This document shows, in pieces, positions 7,248-15,574 of a DNA stretch of 26,397 nt. Positions within the stretch are counted from its first letter, which is position 1. Each line of letters begins with the position of its first letter. The DNA lies in assembly GCA_003488445.1 (NCBI GenBank), contig DNLO01000112.1, forward strand, positions 1 to 26,397, in the 5' to 3' direction. This DNA comes from Lachnospiraceae bacterium (GTDB lineage Bacteria > Bacillota > Clostridia > Lachnospirales > Lachnospiraceae). The position numbers and the translations under genes were made by a program. The notes beneath the pieces are model-generated. The model saw nothing but the letters and a program-made list of their open reading frames with translations, had not been told where the DNA came from and searched no databases.

Positions 7248-8135
7248 ATGAAGACCTTCGACGAGTACAAAGACGAACGGCTCCTGGCGGAATATATGGA
7301 AAAGGCTGTCGCCGTGGACAGGATCGGCCAGTCTTATATCTTCGAAGGTGCGAAGGGGACAGACAGGCAGGATATGGCACTGTCTTTGGCAGCGGCGCTT
7401 CTTTGCAAAGGAAAGGAAGGTCAGAGCAGACCCTGTAAAACCTGCCATTCCTGCAGTCTGATGGAAAGCCGCAATCACCCCGACTGTATCACAGTGACTC
7501 ATGAAAAGCCGTCCACCGTATCCGTAAAGGATATCAGGGAGCAGGTGATAGATGATATAGACATACGTCCGTATTACGGCGGGCGGAAGATATACATCAT
7601 ACCGGATGCCGAGATGATGTCACCGGGAGCACAGAACGCCCTGCTAAAGACGATAGAAGAACCGCCGGATTATGCGGTGGTGATACTGATAGTCACGGAT
7701 GCGGCCCTGCTGCTCGAGACTATCAGATCCAGATGCATGATACTGTCTTTCAGGAAAGAGCCGGTGTTCGTACCCGAGGGGGAAGAACAGGAGGAGATAT
7801 TCCGGCGCATGGATAACATCCTGAAGGGCTCCAAAGAGGAGGACGCGGCATCCCTCATGTCTTATGCCAGGATGCTCGCAACAGACGGTAAAGATATACT
7901 CCCCGACCTTTTCAGCTATATTGAATCGGCATGCAGGGATGCACTGCTCACGAAGTGCACAGCTGAGTTGACAGGGGGGACGGGTGCAGGATATATTGGA
8001 AAAATGTCCGGCATGACCTACGAAGGACTGGAGAATATCCTTCAGGCAGTAGACCGGGCCAGACACGATATTTTGAATAATGTGGCAGCGGAAGCGGTCC
8101 TCGATGTCCTTCTGCTGAAGATGAGAGAAGCATAG
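7248..8135 (+). CDS. holB: DNA polymerase III subunit delta'
   Basis: A 295-residue clamp-loader subunit that helps open and load the beta sliding clamp at the replication fork. The AAA+-type N-terminal domain has a degenerate P-loop (GAKGTDRQD near 34), as expected for the non-hydrolysing delta' subunit. A zinc-binding cysteine set follows: C53, C63, C66 and C69. The stretch MMSPGAQNALLKTIEEPP is the conserved sensor region, and IRSRC the conserved SRC motif. The ATG is four bases after the yaaR stop. Confidence 0.93.
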   Translation: MKTFDEYKDERLLAEYMEKAVAVDRIGQSYIFEGAKGTDRQDMALSLAAALLCKGKEGQSRPCKTCHSCSLMESRNHPDCITVTHEKPSTVSVKDIREQVIDDIDIRPYYGGRKIYIIPDAEMMSPGAQNALLKTIEEPPDYAVVILIVTDAALLLETIRSRCMILSFRKEPVFVPEGEEQEEIFRRMDNILKGSKEEDAASLMSYARMLATDGKDILPDLFSYIESACRDALLTKCTAELTGGTGAGYIGKMSGMTYEGLENILQAVDRARHDILNNVAAEAVLDVLLLKMREA

Positions 8136-8144
8136 AGGTAAGAT

Positions 8145-9089
8145 ATGACAGACGTGATATGCGTGAGATTCAGAACGGCCGGAAAGATATACTATTTCAG
8201 CCCGGGAGATCACGAGATAAAAAGAGGAATGAACGTGATAGTGGAGACGGCACGCGGCAAGGAATACGGCCGGGTGGTGTCCGATATCAGGCAGATAGAC
8301 GAGACGAAGCTGAAGAGTCCCCTGAAGCCGGTGATACGTATAGCTACGGAGGAGGACGCCGACAAGGAGACGGTAAACCGTATAAGAGAGAAGGATGCCT
8401 TCAGGATCTGTAAAGAGAGGATAGCCGCTCACGACCTGGAAATGAAGCTGATCGATGCGGAGTATACCTTCGACGGCAGCAAGCTGCTCTTCTACTTTAC
8501 TGCTGACGGAAGGGTCGATTTCAGAGAGCTGGTAAAGGACCTGGCGGGGCAGTTCCACACCCGTATAGAGCTGAGACAGATAGGCGTCAGGGATGAGACG
8601 AAGATCATAGGCGGTATAGGGATATGCGGACGGGAGCTCTGCTGCCATGCGTATCTTTCGGATTTCGCTCCCGTATCCATAAGGATGGCAAAGGAGCAGA
8701 ACCTCTCCCTCAACCCCACAAAGATATCGGGTGTATGCGGCAGGCTGATGTGCTGTCTGCGCAATGAAGAGGAGACCTACGAATATCTGAACCGTAAGCT
8801 TCCGGGACCGGGAGACCACGTGACCTGCGCCGACGGTACGAGAGGCACGGTGGAGTCCGTGAACGTACTGCGTCAGAAGGTGAAGGTGATAGTGGAAGAG
8901 GGAGACGAGAAGGAGATCAAGGAATATCCTGTGGATGAGCTGACCTTCAAGCCCCGAAAGCACGGCCAGGGCAAGGGCAAAAAGAACAATCCCGACAACA
9001 ATGCGGCGGATGCCCGTGAGGAGAAAGAGCTGGCGGAGCTGGAGACTCTGGAGGAAAAGGAAGGCTCCGGATCGAAGCTGGATGAATAA
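8145..9089 (+). CDS. ricT: PSP1 domain protein RicT (YaaT)
   Basis: A 314-residue cytoplasmic protein with the PSP1 domain. In Bacillus it is part of the Y-complex (RicA-RicF-RicT), which binds Fe-S clusters and promotes RNase Y mRNA maturation and several developmental pathways. The six conserved cysteines are visible as C161, C166, C167, C198, C203 and C204 (GICGRELCC and GVCGRLMCC). The charged C-terminal tail after residue 265 (KHGQGKGKK, then Glu-rich) is poorly conserved. AGAGGT sits upstream of the ATG. The end overlaps the next gene by 8 bases. In this organism the RNase Y link is likelier than a sporulation role, as sporulation genes are missing nearby. Confidence 0.93.
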   Translation: MTDVICVRFRTAGKIYYFSPGDHEIKRGMNVIVETARGKEYGRVVSDIRQIDETKLKSPLKPVIRIATEEDADKETVNRIREKDAFRICKERIAAHDLEMKLIDAEYTFDGSKLLFYFTADGRVDFRELVKDLAGQFHTRIELRQIGVRDETKIIGGIGICGRELCCHAYLSDFAPVSIRMAKEQNLSLNPTKISGVCGRLMCCLRNEEETYEYLNRKLPGPGDHVTCADGTRGTVESVNVLRQKVKVIVEEGDEKEIKEYPVDELTFKPRKHGQGKGKKNNPDNNAADAREEKELAELETLEEKEGSGSKLDE

Positions 9090-9834
9090 AGAAGGATATC
9101 TTCTGGACGGAGAGAGGATAGACGATCTCCAGAGAAACGGACTGCATATCATACAGGATCCGCGGAAGTTCTGCTTCGGCATGGATGCGGTGCTCCTGTC
9201 CGGATTTGCGGCTGAGCACATGGGGAAAGGCAAGGGATCATTGCTGGATCTGTGCTGCGGAGGAGGGATCATACCCCTGCTCCTTTCGGCAAAGACCGAT
9301 GTGAAACATATCACGGGAATGGAGCTGCAGGAAGACATGGCCGATATGGCCGGACGCAGCGTCAGCATGAACGGGCTGGAGACAGTGATAGATATCCTGA
9401 GACATGATCTGAAGAAGGCAGCGGAGGTGATACCTGCTGCCTCTTTTGATGCGGTGACGGTCAATCCGCCCTACTTCAGGCACGGACACGGGATAGTCAA
9501 TCCGGACGATGCCAGGACTCTGGCGAGGCATGAGGTGGGCTGCACGCTGGAGGATGTGATGGAGGCAGCGGCCTATGCCCTGAAGGAAGGCGGCATGTTC
9601 TATATGGTGCATAAGCCTCAGAGGCTCACCGACATCATATGTGCCATGAGAGAAGCGAAGATAGAGCCGAAGACCCTTAAGGCGGTGCATCCGCGTCTGG
9701 ATGCGGAGCCCTCAATGGTACTGCTGGAAGGGCGAAAGGGAGGCGGTCCGGAGCTTCGGATAGAGAAGCCTCTGATAATATACGGAGAAGACGGGAAGTA
9801 CACGGAGGAAATGTATACAATATATGGATACTGA
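9082..9834 (+). CDS. tRNA1(Val) A37 N6-methyltransferase TrmN6-like (YabB)
   Basis: A 250-residue SAM-dependent class I methyltransferase. The SAM-binding loop is DLCCGGG (56-62), followed by the acidic strand end in ITGMELQ. The NPPY motif at 128-131 is the signature of N6-adenine and similar base methylases. The N-terminal region (DGERIDDL...ILQD...F.FG.DAVLL) matches the YfiC/YabB family that modifies adenine 37 of tRNA-Val, though direct evidence in Firmicutes is limited. ATG 9082 is chosen over upstream in-frame codons because these lie across the ricT tail and the family begins about here. It overlaps ricT by 8 bases and rsmI by 11. Confidence 0.9.
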   Translation: MNKEGYLLDGERIDDLQRNGLHIIQDPRKFCFGMDAVLLSGFAAEHMGKGKGSLLDLCCGGGIIPLLLSAKTDVKHITGMELQEDMADMAGRSVSMNGLETVIDILRHDLKKAAEVIPAASFDAVTVNPPYFRHGHGIVNPDDARTLARHEVGCTLEDVMEAAAYALKEGGMFYMVHKPQRLTDIICAMREAKIEPKTLKAVHPRLDAEPSMVLLEGRKGGGPELRIEKPLIIYGEDGKYTEEMYTIYGY

Positions 9835-10690
9835 CAGCAGAGGGTACGGAAAACTGTATCTGTGTCCCACCCCCATAGGGAATCTTGGAGACATCACGGA
9901 GCGGACCCTGAACACGCTGCGCTCCGTAGATATCATTGCGGCCGAAGATACCCGCAACACTCTCCGTCTCCTGAACCATTTCGACATCAAAAGTCCCATG
10001 ACCAGCTATCACGAGCACAATAAATACGAGAAGGCGGATGAGCTCGTACGGAGCATGCTGGAAGGGAAAAATGTGGCCTGTGTCACGGATGCCGGTACAC
10101 CGGGGATCTCCGATCCGGGTGAGGTACTGACGGCACACTGTATAGCAGCCGGCATACCGGTCATATCCCTGCCGGGAGCAACTGCGGTGATCACGGCCCT
10201 GACCGTATCCGGGCTTCCGACAAGGAGGTTTGTGTTCGAGGGCTTTCTGCCCAGAGACAAAAAGGAAAGAGCAGCTGTACTAGAGGAAATAGGAGAAGAG
10301 ACCAGGACTGTGGTCCTGTATGAGGCGCCCCATCATCTGAAGGAGACGCTGGAGGAGCTGATGGCCGCAGCCGGGGGAGAACGGCGGATCGCACTCTGCA
10401 GGGAGCTAACCAAGCTTCACGAGGAGATCCTCAGGATGACGCTGGAGGAGGCAGTCTCCTATCACTCGGAGAGGGAAGCACGGGGTGAGTATGTGCTCGT
10501 GATGGAAGGACGCTCAAAGGAGGAGATAGACCGGCAGGAAAGGGAGCAGTACGCGGAGCTGTCCGTAGAGGAGCATATGGCGCGCTATATTGCCGCCGGA
10601 ATGGACCGCAAAGAAGCCATGAAAGCCGTGGCGGCAGACAGAGGGGTTTCCAAGCGGGAAGTTTATAAGGATTTGTTAAGAAATAATTAA
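9824..10690 (+). CDS. rsmI: 16S rRNA (cytidine1402-2'-O)-methyltransferase RsmI
   Basis: A 288-residue member of the tetrapyrrole-methylase fold that methylates the ribose of C1402 in the decoding centre of 16S rRNA. Signature segments are LYLCPTPIGNLGDIT near the N-terminus, AEDTRNT, YHEHN and VTDAGTPGISDPG (SAM/RNA-binding loop), and VSLPGATA. GGAGG lies 15 bases upstream of the ATG, rather far, so translation may depend on coupling to the preceding gene, which it overlaps by 11 bases. It is the last gene of the long operon; a strong promoter begins eight bases after its stop. Confidence 0.95.
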   Translation: MDTDSRGYGKLYLCPTPIGNLGDITERTLNTLRSVDIIAAEDTRNTLRLLNHFDIKSPMTSYHEHNKYEKADELVRSMLEGKNVACVTDAGTPGISDPGEVLTAHCIAAGIPVISLPGATAVITALTVSGLPTRRFVFEGFLPRDKKERAAVLEEIGEETRTVVLYEAPHHLKETLEELMAAAGGERRIALCRELTKLHEEILRMTLEEAVSYHSEREARGEYVLVMEGRSKEEIDRQEREQYAELSVEEHMARYIAAGMDRKEAMKAVAADRGVSKREVYKDLLRNN

Positions 10691-10697
10691 CGGATAC

Positions 10698-10726
10698 TTG
10701 ACAATTCAAGCGCTTATGGGTATAAA
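10698..10726 (+). promoter_or_regulatory. strong sigma-A promoter of hup
   Basis: TTGACA (10698-10703) and TATAAA (10721-10726) are separated by exactly 17 bases, followed by a leader of about 60 bases with no gene. It sits in the only clear gap between rsmI and hup and fits the high expression suggested by hup codon use. Confidence 0.85.
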
Positions 10727-10731
10727 AGATG

Positions 10732-10743
10732 TTGTGGTCACAA
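10732..10743 (+). promoter_or_regulatory. inverted repeat at the hup transcription start
   Basis: TTGTG (10732-10736) and CACAA (10739-10743) form an inverted repeat with a 2-base spacer, just downstream of the -10 element, where a repressor could bind. It may also be chance. Confidence 0.3.
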
Positions 10744-10794
10744 TCAGGTGCCACGGGTTTTATCTATTTACAATACATAGGAGGAGTTCGATAA

Positions 10795-11073
10795 ATGAAC
10801 AAGACAGAGTTAATTGCTGAGATCGCAAAGAAGGCAGATATTTCAAAGAAGGACGCAGAGAGCGCTCTTAAGGCTTTCACTGATACAGTAGGAGCACAGC
10901 TCAAGAAGGGTGACAAGATCCAGCTCGTTGGATTCGGCACATTCGAGGTAGCTAAGAGGGCTGCACGTGAGGGAAGGAATCCTCAGACAGGCGCTACAAT
11001 GAAGATCGCTGCTTCTAAGGCTCCCAAGTTCAAGGCTGGAAAGGCTCTGAAGGATCTGGTAAACAAGAAGTGA
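10795..11073 (+). CDS. hup: HU family DNA-binding protein
   Basis: A 92-residue nucleoid protein that bends and compacts DNA. It has the complete HU fold: MNKTELI start, helices rich in Lys and Ala, GFGTFEV in the saddle, and the arm segment [10 protein letters not shown] before the C-terminal helix. AGGAGG at 10779-10784 is a strong ribosome site. Codon use is unlike the neighbours: all lysines are AAG and none of the five isoleucines uses ATA, the favoured codon elsewhere in the window. This is the mark of a very highly expressed gene, not of transfer, since the position next to rqcP is conserved. Confidence 0.97.
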   Translation: MNKTELIAEIAKKADISKKDAESALKAFTDTVGAQLKKGDKIQLVGFGTFEVAKRAAREGRNPQTGATMKIAASKAPKFKAGKALKDLVNKK

Positions 11074-11099
11074 TAAACCTTTGATCAAAGATCAGAACG

Positions 11100-11130
11100 G
11101 GCGTCTGCCATGGAGGCAGGCGCTCTTTGT
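11100..11130 (+). terminator. attenuator-like hairpin after hup
   Basis: GCGTCTGCC (11101-11109) pairs with GGCAGGCGC (11115-11123), with one G-T pair and a 5-base loop, followed by TCTTTGT. The weak T-run suggests partial termination, lowering transcription from the strong hup promoter into rqcP. Confidence 0.5.
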
Positions 11131-11149
11131 ATTTACGGGGAGAGAGAGA

Positions 11150-11392
11150 ATGAGACTGGATAAGTATTTAAAGGTGTCACGCCTGATAAAGAGACGTACG
11201 GTGGCAAATGAAGCCTGTGATGCGGGAAGGGTGACCGTTAACGGGAGGACAGCCAAGGCCGGAGCGGATGTGAAGGCAGGCGATGAGATAGCTATCGCTT
11301 TCGGTGACAAGACCATGAAGGTGAGGGTGGTCTCCGTGGCGGAAACCGTAAAAAAGGAAGAAGCCAAGGAAATGTACGAAATTGTACTTTGA
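11150..11392 (+). CDS. rqcP: RqcP (YabO), S4 domain ribosome quality-control factor
   Basis: An 80-residue S4 RNA-binding domain protein. MRLDKYLKVSRLIKRRTVANEACDAGRV and VNGRTAKAGADVKAGDEI are the classical S4 alpha-L motif. In Bacillus this protein works with RqcH on the 50S subunit to add C-terminal alanine tails to stalled nascent chains. The start at ATG 11150 follows a GGGGAGAGAGAG-type Shine-Dalgarno and fits the family length; upstream in-frame codons would cover the hup terminator. In spore-formers yabP and yabQ usually follow; here divIC comes next. Confidence 0.93.
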   Translation: MRLDKYLKVSRLIKRRTVANEACDAGRVTVNGRTAKAGADVKAGDEIAIAFGDKTMKVRVVSVAETVKKEEAKEMYEIVL

Positions 11393-11417
11393 CAAAAACA
11401 AAGCCGCGTGCTAACAT
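11389..11417 (+). promoter_or_regulatory. probable promoter for divIC-tilS-hpt-ftsH
   Basis: TTGACA (11389-11394) overlaps the rqcP stop codon and is followed after 17 bases by TAACAT (11412-11417), a 4-of-6 match to the -10 consensus. The 69-base gap before divIC is the only room for a promoter in this part. Confidence 0.55.
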
Positions 11418-11461
11418 GTTTACATAATTTCGCTTTTTCGGGAAATCAAGTTTAATCGGTC

Positions 11462-11803
11462 ATGGCAGGAAGGGATAAACGCAAAGTAAATAACAGAAAA
11501 GCGGCTATGTACAGGAGGGTCAGGCACAACAGACCCGCCATCTTTGCCATATCCATCATAGTGGGACTCCTTTTGGTGGTGATAAGTGTGGACAGCAAGT
11601 CACTGATGGAAAAGGAAAAGACGCTGTCCCAGAAGCAGGAAGAGCTCACGGCCCAGCTCGAGTACGAGGAGAACCGGACGGAGGAGCTGGAGGAATTCGA
11701 AAAATACACCAAGACCAAAAAGTATGCCGAAGAGATGGCAAAGAAGAAGCTGGGTCTGGTGCATGATAATGAGATAATCTTCAAATCAGGCAATGGAAAG
11801 TGA
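11462..11803 (+). CDS. divIC: septum formation initiator family protein (DivIC/FtsB-like)
   Basis: A 113-residue bitopic membrane protein of the division machinery. A basic cytoplasmic N-terminus (residues 1-25) precedes one membrane segment (IFAISIIVGLLLVVISV, about 27-43). An extracellular coiled coil rich in Glu, Lys and Leu follows (about 48-95), ending in the conserved AKKKLGLV.DNEIIF motif. It would pair with FtsL and bridge to the peptidoglycan synthases. No clear Shine-Dalgarno is visible before ATG 11462; GGGAAAT lies about 15 bases upstream. It overlaps tilS by 11 bases. Confidence 0.9.
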   Translation: MAGRDKRKVNNRKAAMYRRVRHNRPAIFAISIIVGLLLVVISVDSKSLMEKEKTLSQKQEELTAQLEYEENRTEELEEFEKYTKTKKYAEEMAKKKLGLVHDNEIIFKSGNGK

Positions 11804-13199
11804 AATTTCAGACAGGGTAAGGAGATATATCAGCGCACATCGTATGATACGTGAAGGACAGAGTATCTGCGTGGCAGTGTCGGGAGGTGCAGACAGTATG
11901 TGCCTTCTTTTTTTGATGCATGAGATGGCTGACTCTCTGGACATCACGCTGTCGGCGGTCCATATCGAGCACGGCATCAGAGGAGAAGCATCCACGGATG
12001 ACATGCACTATGTGGAGGAGCAGTGCGAGAGGCTGGGAGTACCCCTGACGATAGAGAGAGTGGATGCGCCTTCTGTCGCCAGAGCTACGGGGACCACACT
12101 GGAGGAGGCCGCGAGAAACGAGAGGTACCGGGCTTTCGAGCAGCTGGGAGCAGACAGGATAGCTCTTGCTCACCACATGAACGACCAGGCAGAGACTGTG
12201 CTCTTCAATCTGGCGCGTGGCACCGGGATCAGAGGGACAGGCGGCATACAGCCTGTAAGAGACAGATATATCAGGCCGATCCTCTGCCTGACCAGACAGG
12301 AAACCGAGGAATACTGCAGGAGATACGGCATAGAATACCGGACCGACAGCACGAATGAGGATACGGAGCTGTCCAGAAACCGTATCAGGCACAGGGTGAT
12401 CGGCGAGCTGGAGATGATAAACGATCAGGCCGTAAGGCATATCTGCGAAACGGCCGGCGATCTGCAGGAGATAGAGGATTATCTGCGCTCCGTGACAGAA
12501 AGGGAGGAAGAGGCCTGCGTCAGCTATCTGAAGGACCGGACCGAGATCGATATAGAAAGACTGTCAGCTCTGCATCCCGTATTGGCCTCAAGGCTCGTCA
12601 GGCAGGTGCTTTCGAAGGTGGCCGGCAGGTCAAAGGATATCGGGAGAAAGCATGTGGAGGCAGTGCTTTCCCTGATGAAGGGACAGTCCGGCAGACAGAC
12701 GGGGCTGATATACGGACTCCGGGCCGGCAGGGAATTCGGAAAGATAGTGGTGAGGGCCCCGGGGAGGTACGAGACCGTAAGCCCGGATAAAGGCAACGGA
12801 TCCCCGGATATCCGCTTTGATGTACTGGAGCGGGAGCAGCTTTCCGAAGAGGATATAGTAAAAGATAATAACTACACGAAATACATAGATTATGCTACAA
12901 TCATAGATGCTGTCGAAACGGACGGTCTGCCGGAAGACGCGAAAGAAGCGGATCCGCTCCGTCTGCTCACTGTGAGAAAGCGGCAGCCCGGAGACTATAT
13001 CTCCATAAAAAACGGCAGAAAGAAGCTGAAGGATCTGCTGATCGAAGAGAAGATAGCCCCTGACAGAAGGGATGAAATGTATTTCGTATCCTGCGGACAG
13101 GAGATAATATGGATCCCGGATACGGGACGCATCGGAGAGAGATGCAAAGTAACGGATACGACTGAAAAAGTAATACGGATGGAGATCAAAAATGGCTGA
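11793..13199 (+). CDS. tilS: tRNA(Ile)-lysidine synthetase
   Basis: A 468-residue ATP pyrophosphatase-type enzyme that converts cytidine 34 of the CAU-anticodon isoleucine tRNA to lysidine, so that it reads AUA. The PP-loop is SGGADS at residues 30-35. The N-terminal domain also carries HIEHGIRGEAS, ALAHHMNDQAET and GTGIRGTGGI, typical of TilS. The C-terminal part with VRKRQPGDYI and KKLKDLLIEEKI is the TilS C-terminal domain. Its product matters here because most genes in the window use ATA heavily. It overlaps divIC by 11 bases and hpt by 8. Confidence 0.95.
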   Translation: MESEISDRVRRYISAHRMIREGQSICVAVSGGADSMCLLFLMHEMADSLDITLSAVHIEHGIRGEASTDDMHYVEEQCERLGVPLTIERVDAPSVARATGTTLEEAARNERYRAFEQLGADRIALAHHMNDQAETVLFNLARGTGIRGTGGIQPVRDRYIRPILCLTRQETEEYCRRYGIEYRTDSTNEDTELSRNRIRHRVIGELEMINDQAVRHICETAGDLQEIEDYLRSVTEREEEACVSYLKDRTEIDIERLSALHPVLASRLVRQVLSKVAGRSKDIGRKHVEAVLSLMKGQSGRQTGLIYGLRAGREFGKIVVRAPGRYETVSPDKGNGSPDIRFDVLEREQLSEEDIVKDNNYTKYIDYATIIDAVETDGLPEDAKEADPLRLLTVRKRQPGDYISIKNGRKKLKDLLIEEKIAPDRRDEMYFVSCGQEIIWIPDTGRIGERCKVTDTTEKVIRMEIKNG

Positions 13200-13719
13200 C
13201 AAGATCACGACAATGTATACCGAAGAGCAGGTCAACAGCAGGATAAAGGAGCTGGGTGAGGAGATAAGCAGGGACTATGCCGGCAAGGAGCTCACCATGA
13301 TATGCATACTGAAGGGAGCGGCTGCGTTTGCCTGCGAGCTGGCGAAAAGGATAGACCTCCCTGTGGATATGGAGTATATGAGGTGCTCCAGCTACGGAAA
13401 TGAGACCGAGAGCTCGGGTGTGGTGAAGATCGCACTGGATCTCGACGAGCCCATCAGAGATAAGAATATCCTGGTGGTAGAGGACATAATAGATACCGGA
13501 AGGACCATGAGCTATCTTCTTGAGATACTCAGACAGAGGGGCCCTGCGAGCCTGAAGCTTTGCTCTCTTCTGGACAAGCCCGACAGAAGAGTGGCGGATG
13601 TGGATATAGACTATACAGGCTTTGTCATACCGGATAAATTTATAGTGGGATACGGGCTGGATTATGCCCAGAAGTACAGGAATCTGCCCTATATTGGTGT
13701 AGTAGAGCCGGGAGAGTGA
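13192..13719 (+). CDS. hpt: hypoxanthine phosphoribosyltransferase
   Basis: A 175-residue purine salvage enzyme that makes IMP and GMP from hypoxanthine or guanine and PRPP. The PRPP-binding loop is [11 protein letters not shown] at residues 95-105. [13 protein letters not shown] near 38 is the conserved loop I, and the C-terminal [18 protein letters not shown] is typical of HGPRTs. GGAGAT precedes the ATG. It lies between tilS and ftsH as in Bacillus. Confidence 0.96.
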   Translation: MADKITTMYTEEQVNSRIKELGEEISRDYAGKELTMICILKGAAAFACELAKRIDLPVDMEYMRCSSYGNETESSGVVKIALDLDEPIRDKNILVVEDIIDTGRTMSYLLEILRQRGPASLKLCSLLDKPDRRVADVDIDYTGFVIPDKFIVGYGLDYAQKYRNLPYIGVVEPGE

Positions 13720-13723
13720 CGGA

Positions 13724-15574
13724 GTGAGAAGCTCAAACAGAAACATAGGATTATATTTCATCATAGTAGCGGCAGTTCTGCTGCTCATATCCTTCATGTC
13801 AGAGACCATGTCGGTGGATGACAACTACGATCACCGGACCTTCATGGAAGATATCAAAAAGGGGAATGTGGAGGATATCGTACTGATCCCCAATTCCGAG
13901 ACTCCAACCGGAGAGGTGACTGTCACCCTAAAGGACGGTCAGATACACAGACTCTATGTGGCGGATATCGCTCAGACAGAGAGTGAGATGAAGGAGCTTT
14001 ATCCGGGCTACAGGGAAGAGGAAGTGGCAAGGGAAAGCTTCCTCGTGATGTACGGAGTACCCGTCATCATCGCAGTGGCGGCGTTCATGATCATCTTTGC
14101 CATGACGAATGCCCAGGCCGGCGGAGGAGCCGGCGGCGGCCGGATGATGAATTTCGGGAAGAGCAGAGCCAGGATGGTGGCTCCCGGACAGACTCAGATA
14201 TCTTTCAAGGACGTGGCCGGACTCGTGGAAGAGAAAGAGGATCTCGAGGAGATAGTGGACTTCCTCAAATGTCCGTCCAAATATACGGCAGTGGGCGCCA
14301 GGATACCCAAGGGCGTGATACTCGTGGGCCCTCCCGGTACCGGTAAGACCCTGCTGGCAAAGGCAGTGGCGGGAGAGGCAGGAGTGCCTTTCTTCTCCAT
14401 CTCGGGTTCCGACTTCGTGGAGATGTTCGTCGGAGTGGGAGCTTCCAGAGTCAGGGATCTCTTCACTGAGGCAAAGAAAAACGCACCCTGCATTGTCTTC
14501 ATCGATGAGATAGATGCAGTGGCGCGCAGAAGAGGCACCGGCCTCGGAGGCGGGCATGACGAGAGAGAACAGACTCTCAACCAGCTGCTCGTGGAGATGG
14601 ACGGCTTCGGCGTGAATGAAGGCATCATTGTCATGGCAGCAACGAACCGTGTGGATATACTCGATCCGGCTATCATGAGGCCGGGCCGCTTCGACAGGAA
14701 GATCGGTGTGGGATCCCCCGATGTCAGAGGAAGGGAAGACATCCTGAAGGTACATGCAAAGAACAAGCCGCTGGGAGACGACGTCGATCTGTCGCAGATA
14801 GCCCAGACCACGGCCGGATTTACCGGTGCCGATCTGGAGAACCTGCTCAACGAAGCAGCTATAAGGACAGCCAAGGGGAACAGGGGATACATCACCCAGG
14901 AAGATATAAAGTCCGCCTTTGTTAAGGTCGGCATAGGAAGCGAGAAGCGCAGCAAGCTTATATCGGATGAGGAGAAGAAGATCACCGCATATCACGAGGC
15001 GGGACATGCCATACTCTTCCATCTCCTGCCCGGAGTGGGTCCGGTGTACAGCATCTCCATCATACCTACAGGTATGGGAGCAGCAGGATATACCATGCCT
15101 CTGCCTGAAAAGGACGAGATGTTCCGTACCAGGTCGAGGATGCTCAACGAGATCACCGTGGATCTGGGAGGACGTGTGGCCGAAGAGATGATCTTCGGGG
15201 GAGACGACGTGACCACAGGAGCATCACAGGACTTCAAGCAGGCCACCAAGCTCGCCCGGAGGATGGTCACCACATACGGCATGAGCGACAAGATAGGTGT
15301 GGTCAGCTTCAACGAGGATGATGATGAGGTCTTCATCGGACGCGATCTGGCACACGGACGCAGCATGTCGGAGGAGACCCTCCGCGAGATAGATATAGAG
15401 GTAAAGAGGATAATAGAAGAGTGCCACGAAAAAGCACGCCGCATCATAGGTGAACACAGGGATATACTGGACAGTACAGCGAAGCTTCTGCTGGAGAAGG
15501 AAAAGATCGATATGGCAGAATTCAACGCCCTGTGGGGTGATGACGGCAGCTCAGGCACATCGGAAGGTGAATGA
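13724..15574 (+). CDS. ftsH: ATP-dependent zinc metalloprotease FtsH
   Basis: A 616-residue membrane-anchored hexameric AAA+ protease that degrades misfolded or regulatory membrane and cytosolic proteins. There are two membrane segments (about residues 10-26 and 107-127) with a small external domain between them. The AAA domain has Walker A GPPGTGKT at 202-209, Walker B VFIDEIDA, and the second-region MRPGRFDR. The zinc-protease motif HEAGH is at 424-428. The start is GTG 13724, four bases after hpt, with GGGAG upstream. Its last 24 bases overlap the convergent FHA gene, and no terminator is visible after it. Confidence 0.97.
   Translation: MRSSNRNIGLYFIIVAAVLLLISFMSETMSVDDNYDHRTFMEDIKKGNVEDIVLIPNSETPTGEVTVTLKDGQIHRLYVADIAQTESEMKELYPGYREEEVARESFLVMYGVPVIIAVAAFMIIFAMTNAQAGGGAGGGRMMNFGKSRARMVAPGQTQISFKDVAGLVEEKEDLEEIVDFLKCPSKYTAVGARIPKGVILVGPPGTGKTLLAKAVAGEAGVPFFSISGSDFVEMFVGVGASRVRDLFTEAKKNAPCIVFIDEIDAVARRRGTGLGGGHDEREQTLNQLLVEMDGFGVNEGIIVMAATNRVDILDPAIMRPGRFDRKIGVGSPDVRGREDILKVHAKNKPLGDDVDLSQIAQTTAGFTGADLENLLNEAAIRTAKGNRGYITQEDIKSAFVKVGIGSEKRSKLISDEEKKITAYHEAGHAILFHLLPGVGPVYSISIIPTGMGAAGYTMPLPEKDEMFRTRSRMLNEITVDLGGRVAEEMIFGGDDVTTGASQDFKQATKLARRMVTTYGMSDKIGVVSFNEDDDEVFIGRDLAHGRSMSEETLREIDIEVKRIIEECHEKARRIIGEHRDILDSTAKLLLEKEKIDMAEFNALWGDDGSSGTSEGE

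Noticed and set aside
7644-9464. 606-codon open frame on the minus strand
   Set aside because: It lies opposite holB, ricT and trmN6, all with clear motifs; the antisense translation has no recognisable domain and unnatural composition. It is a by-product of codon bias.
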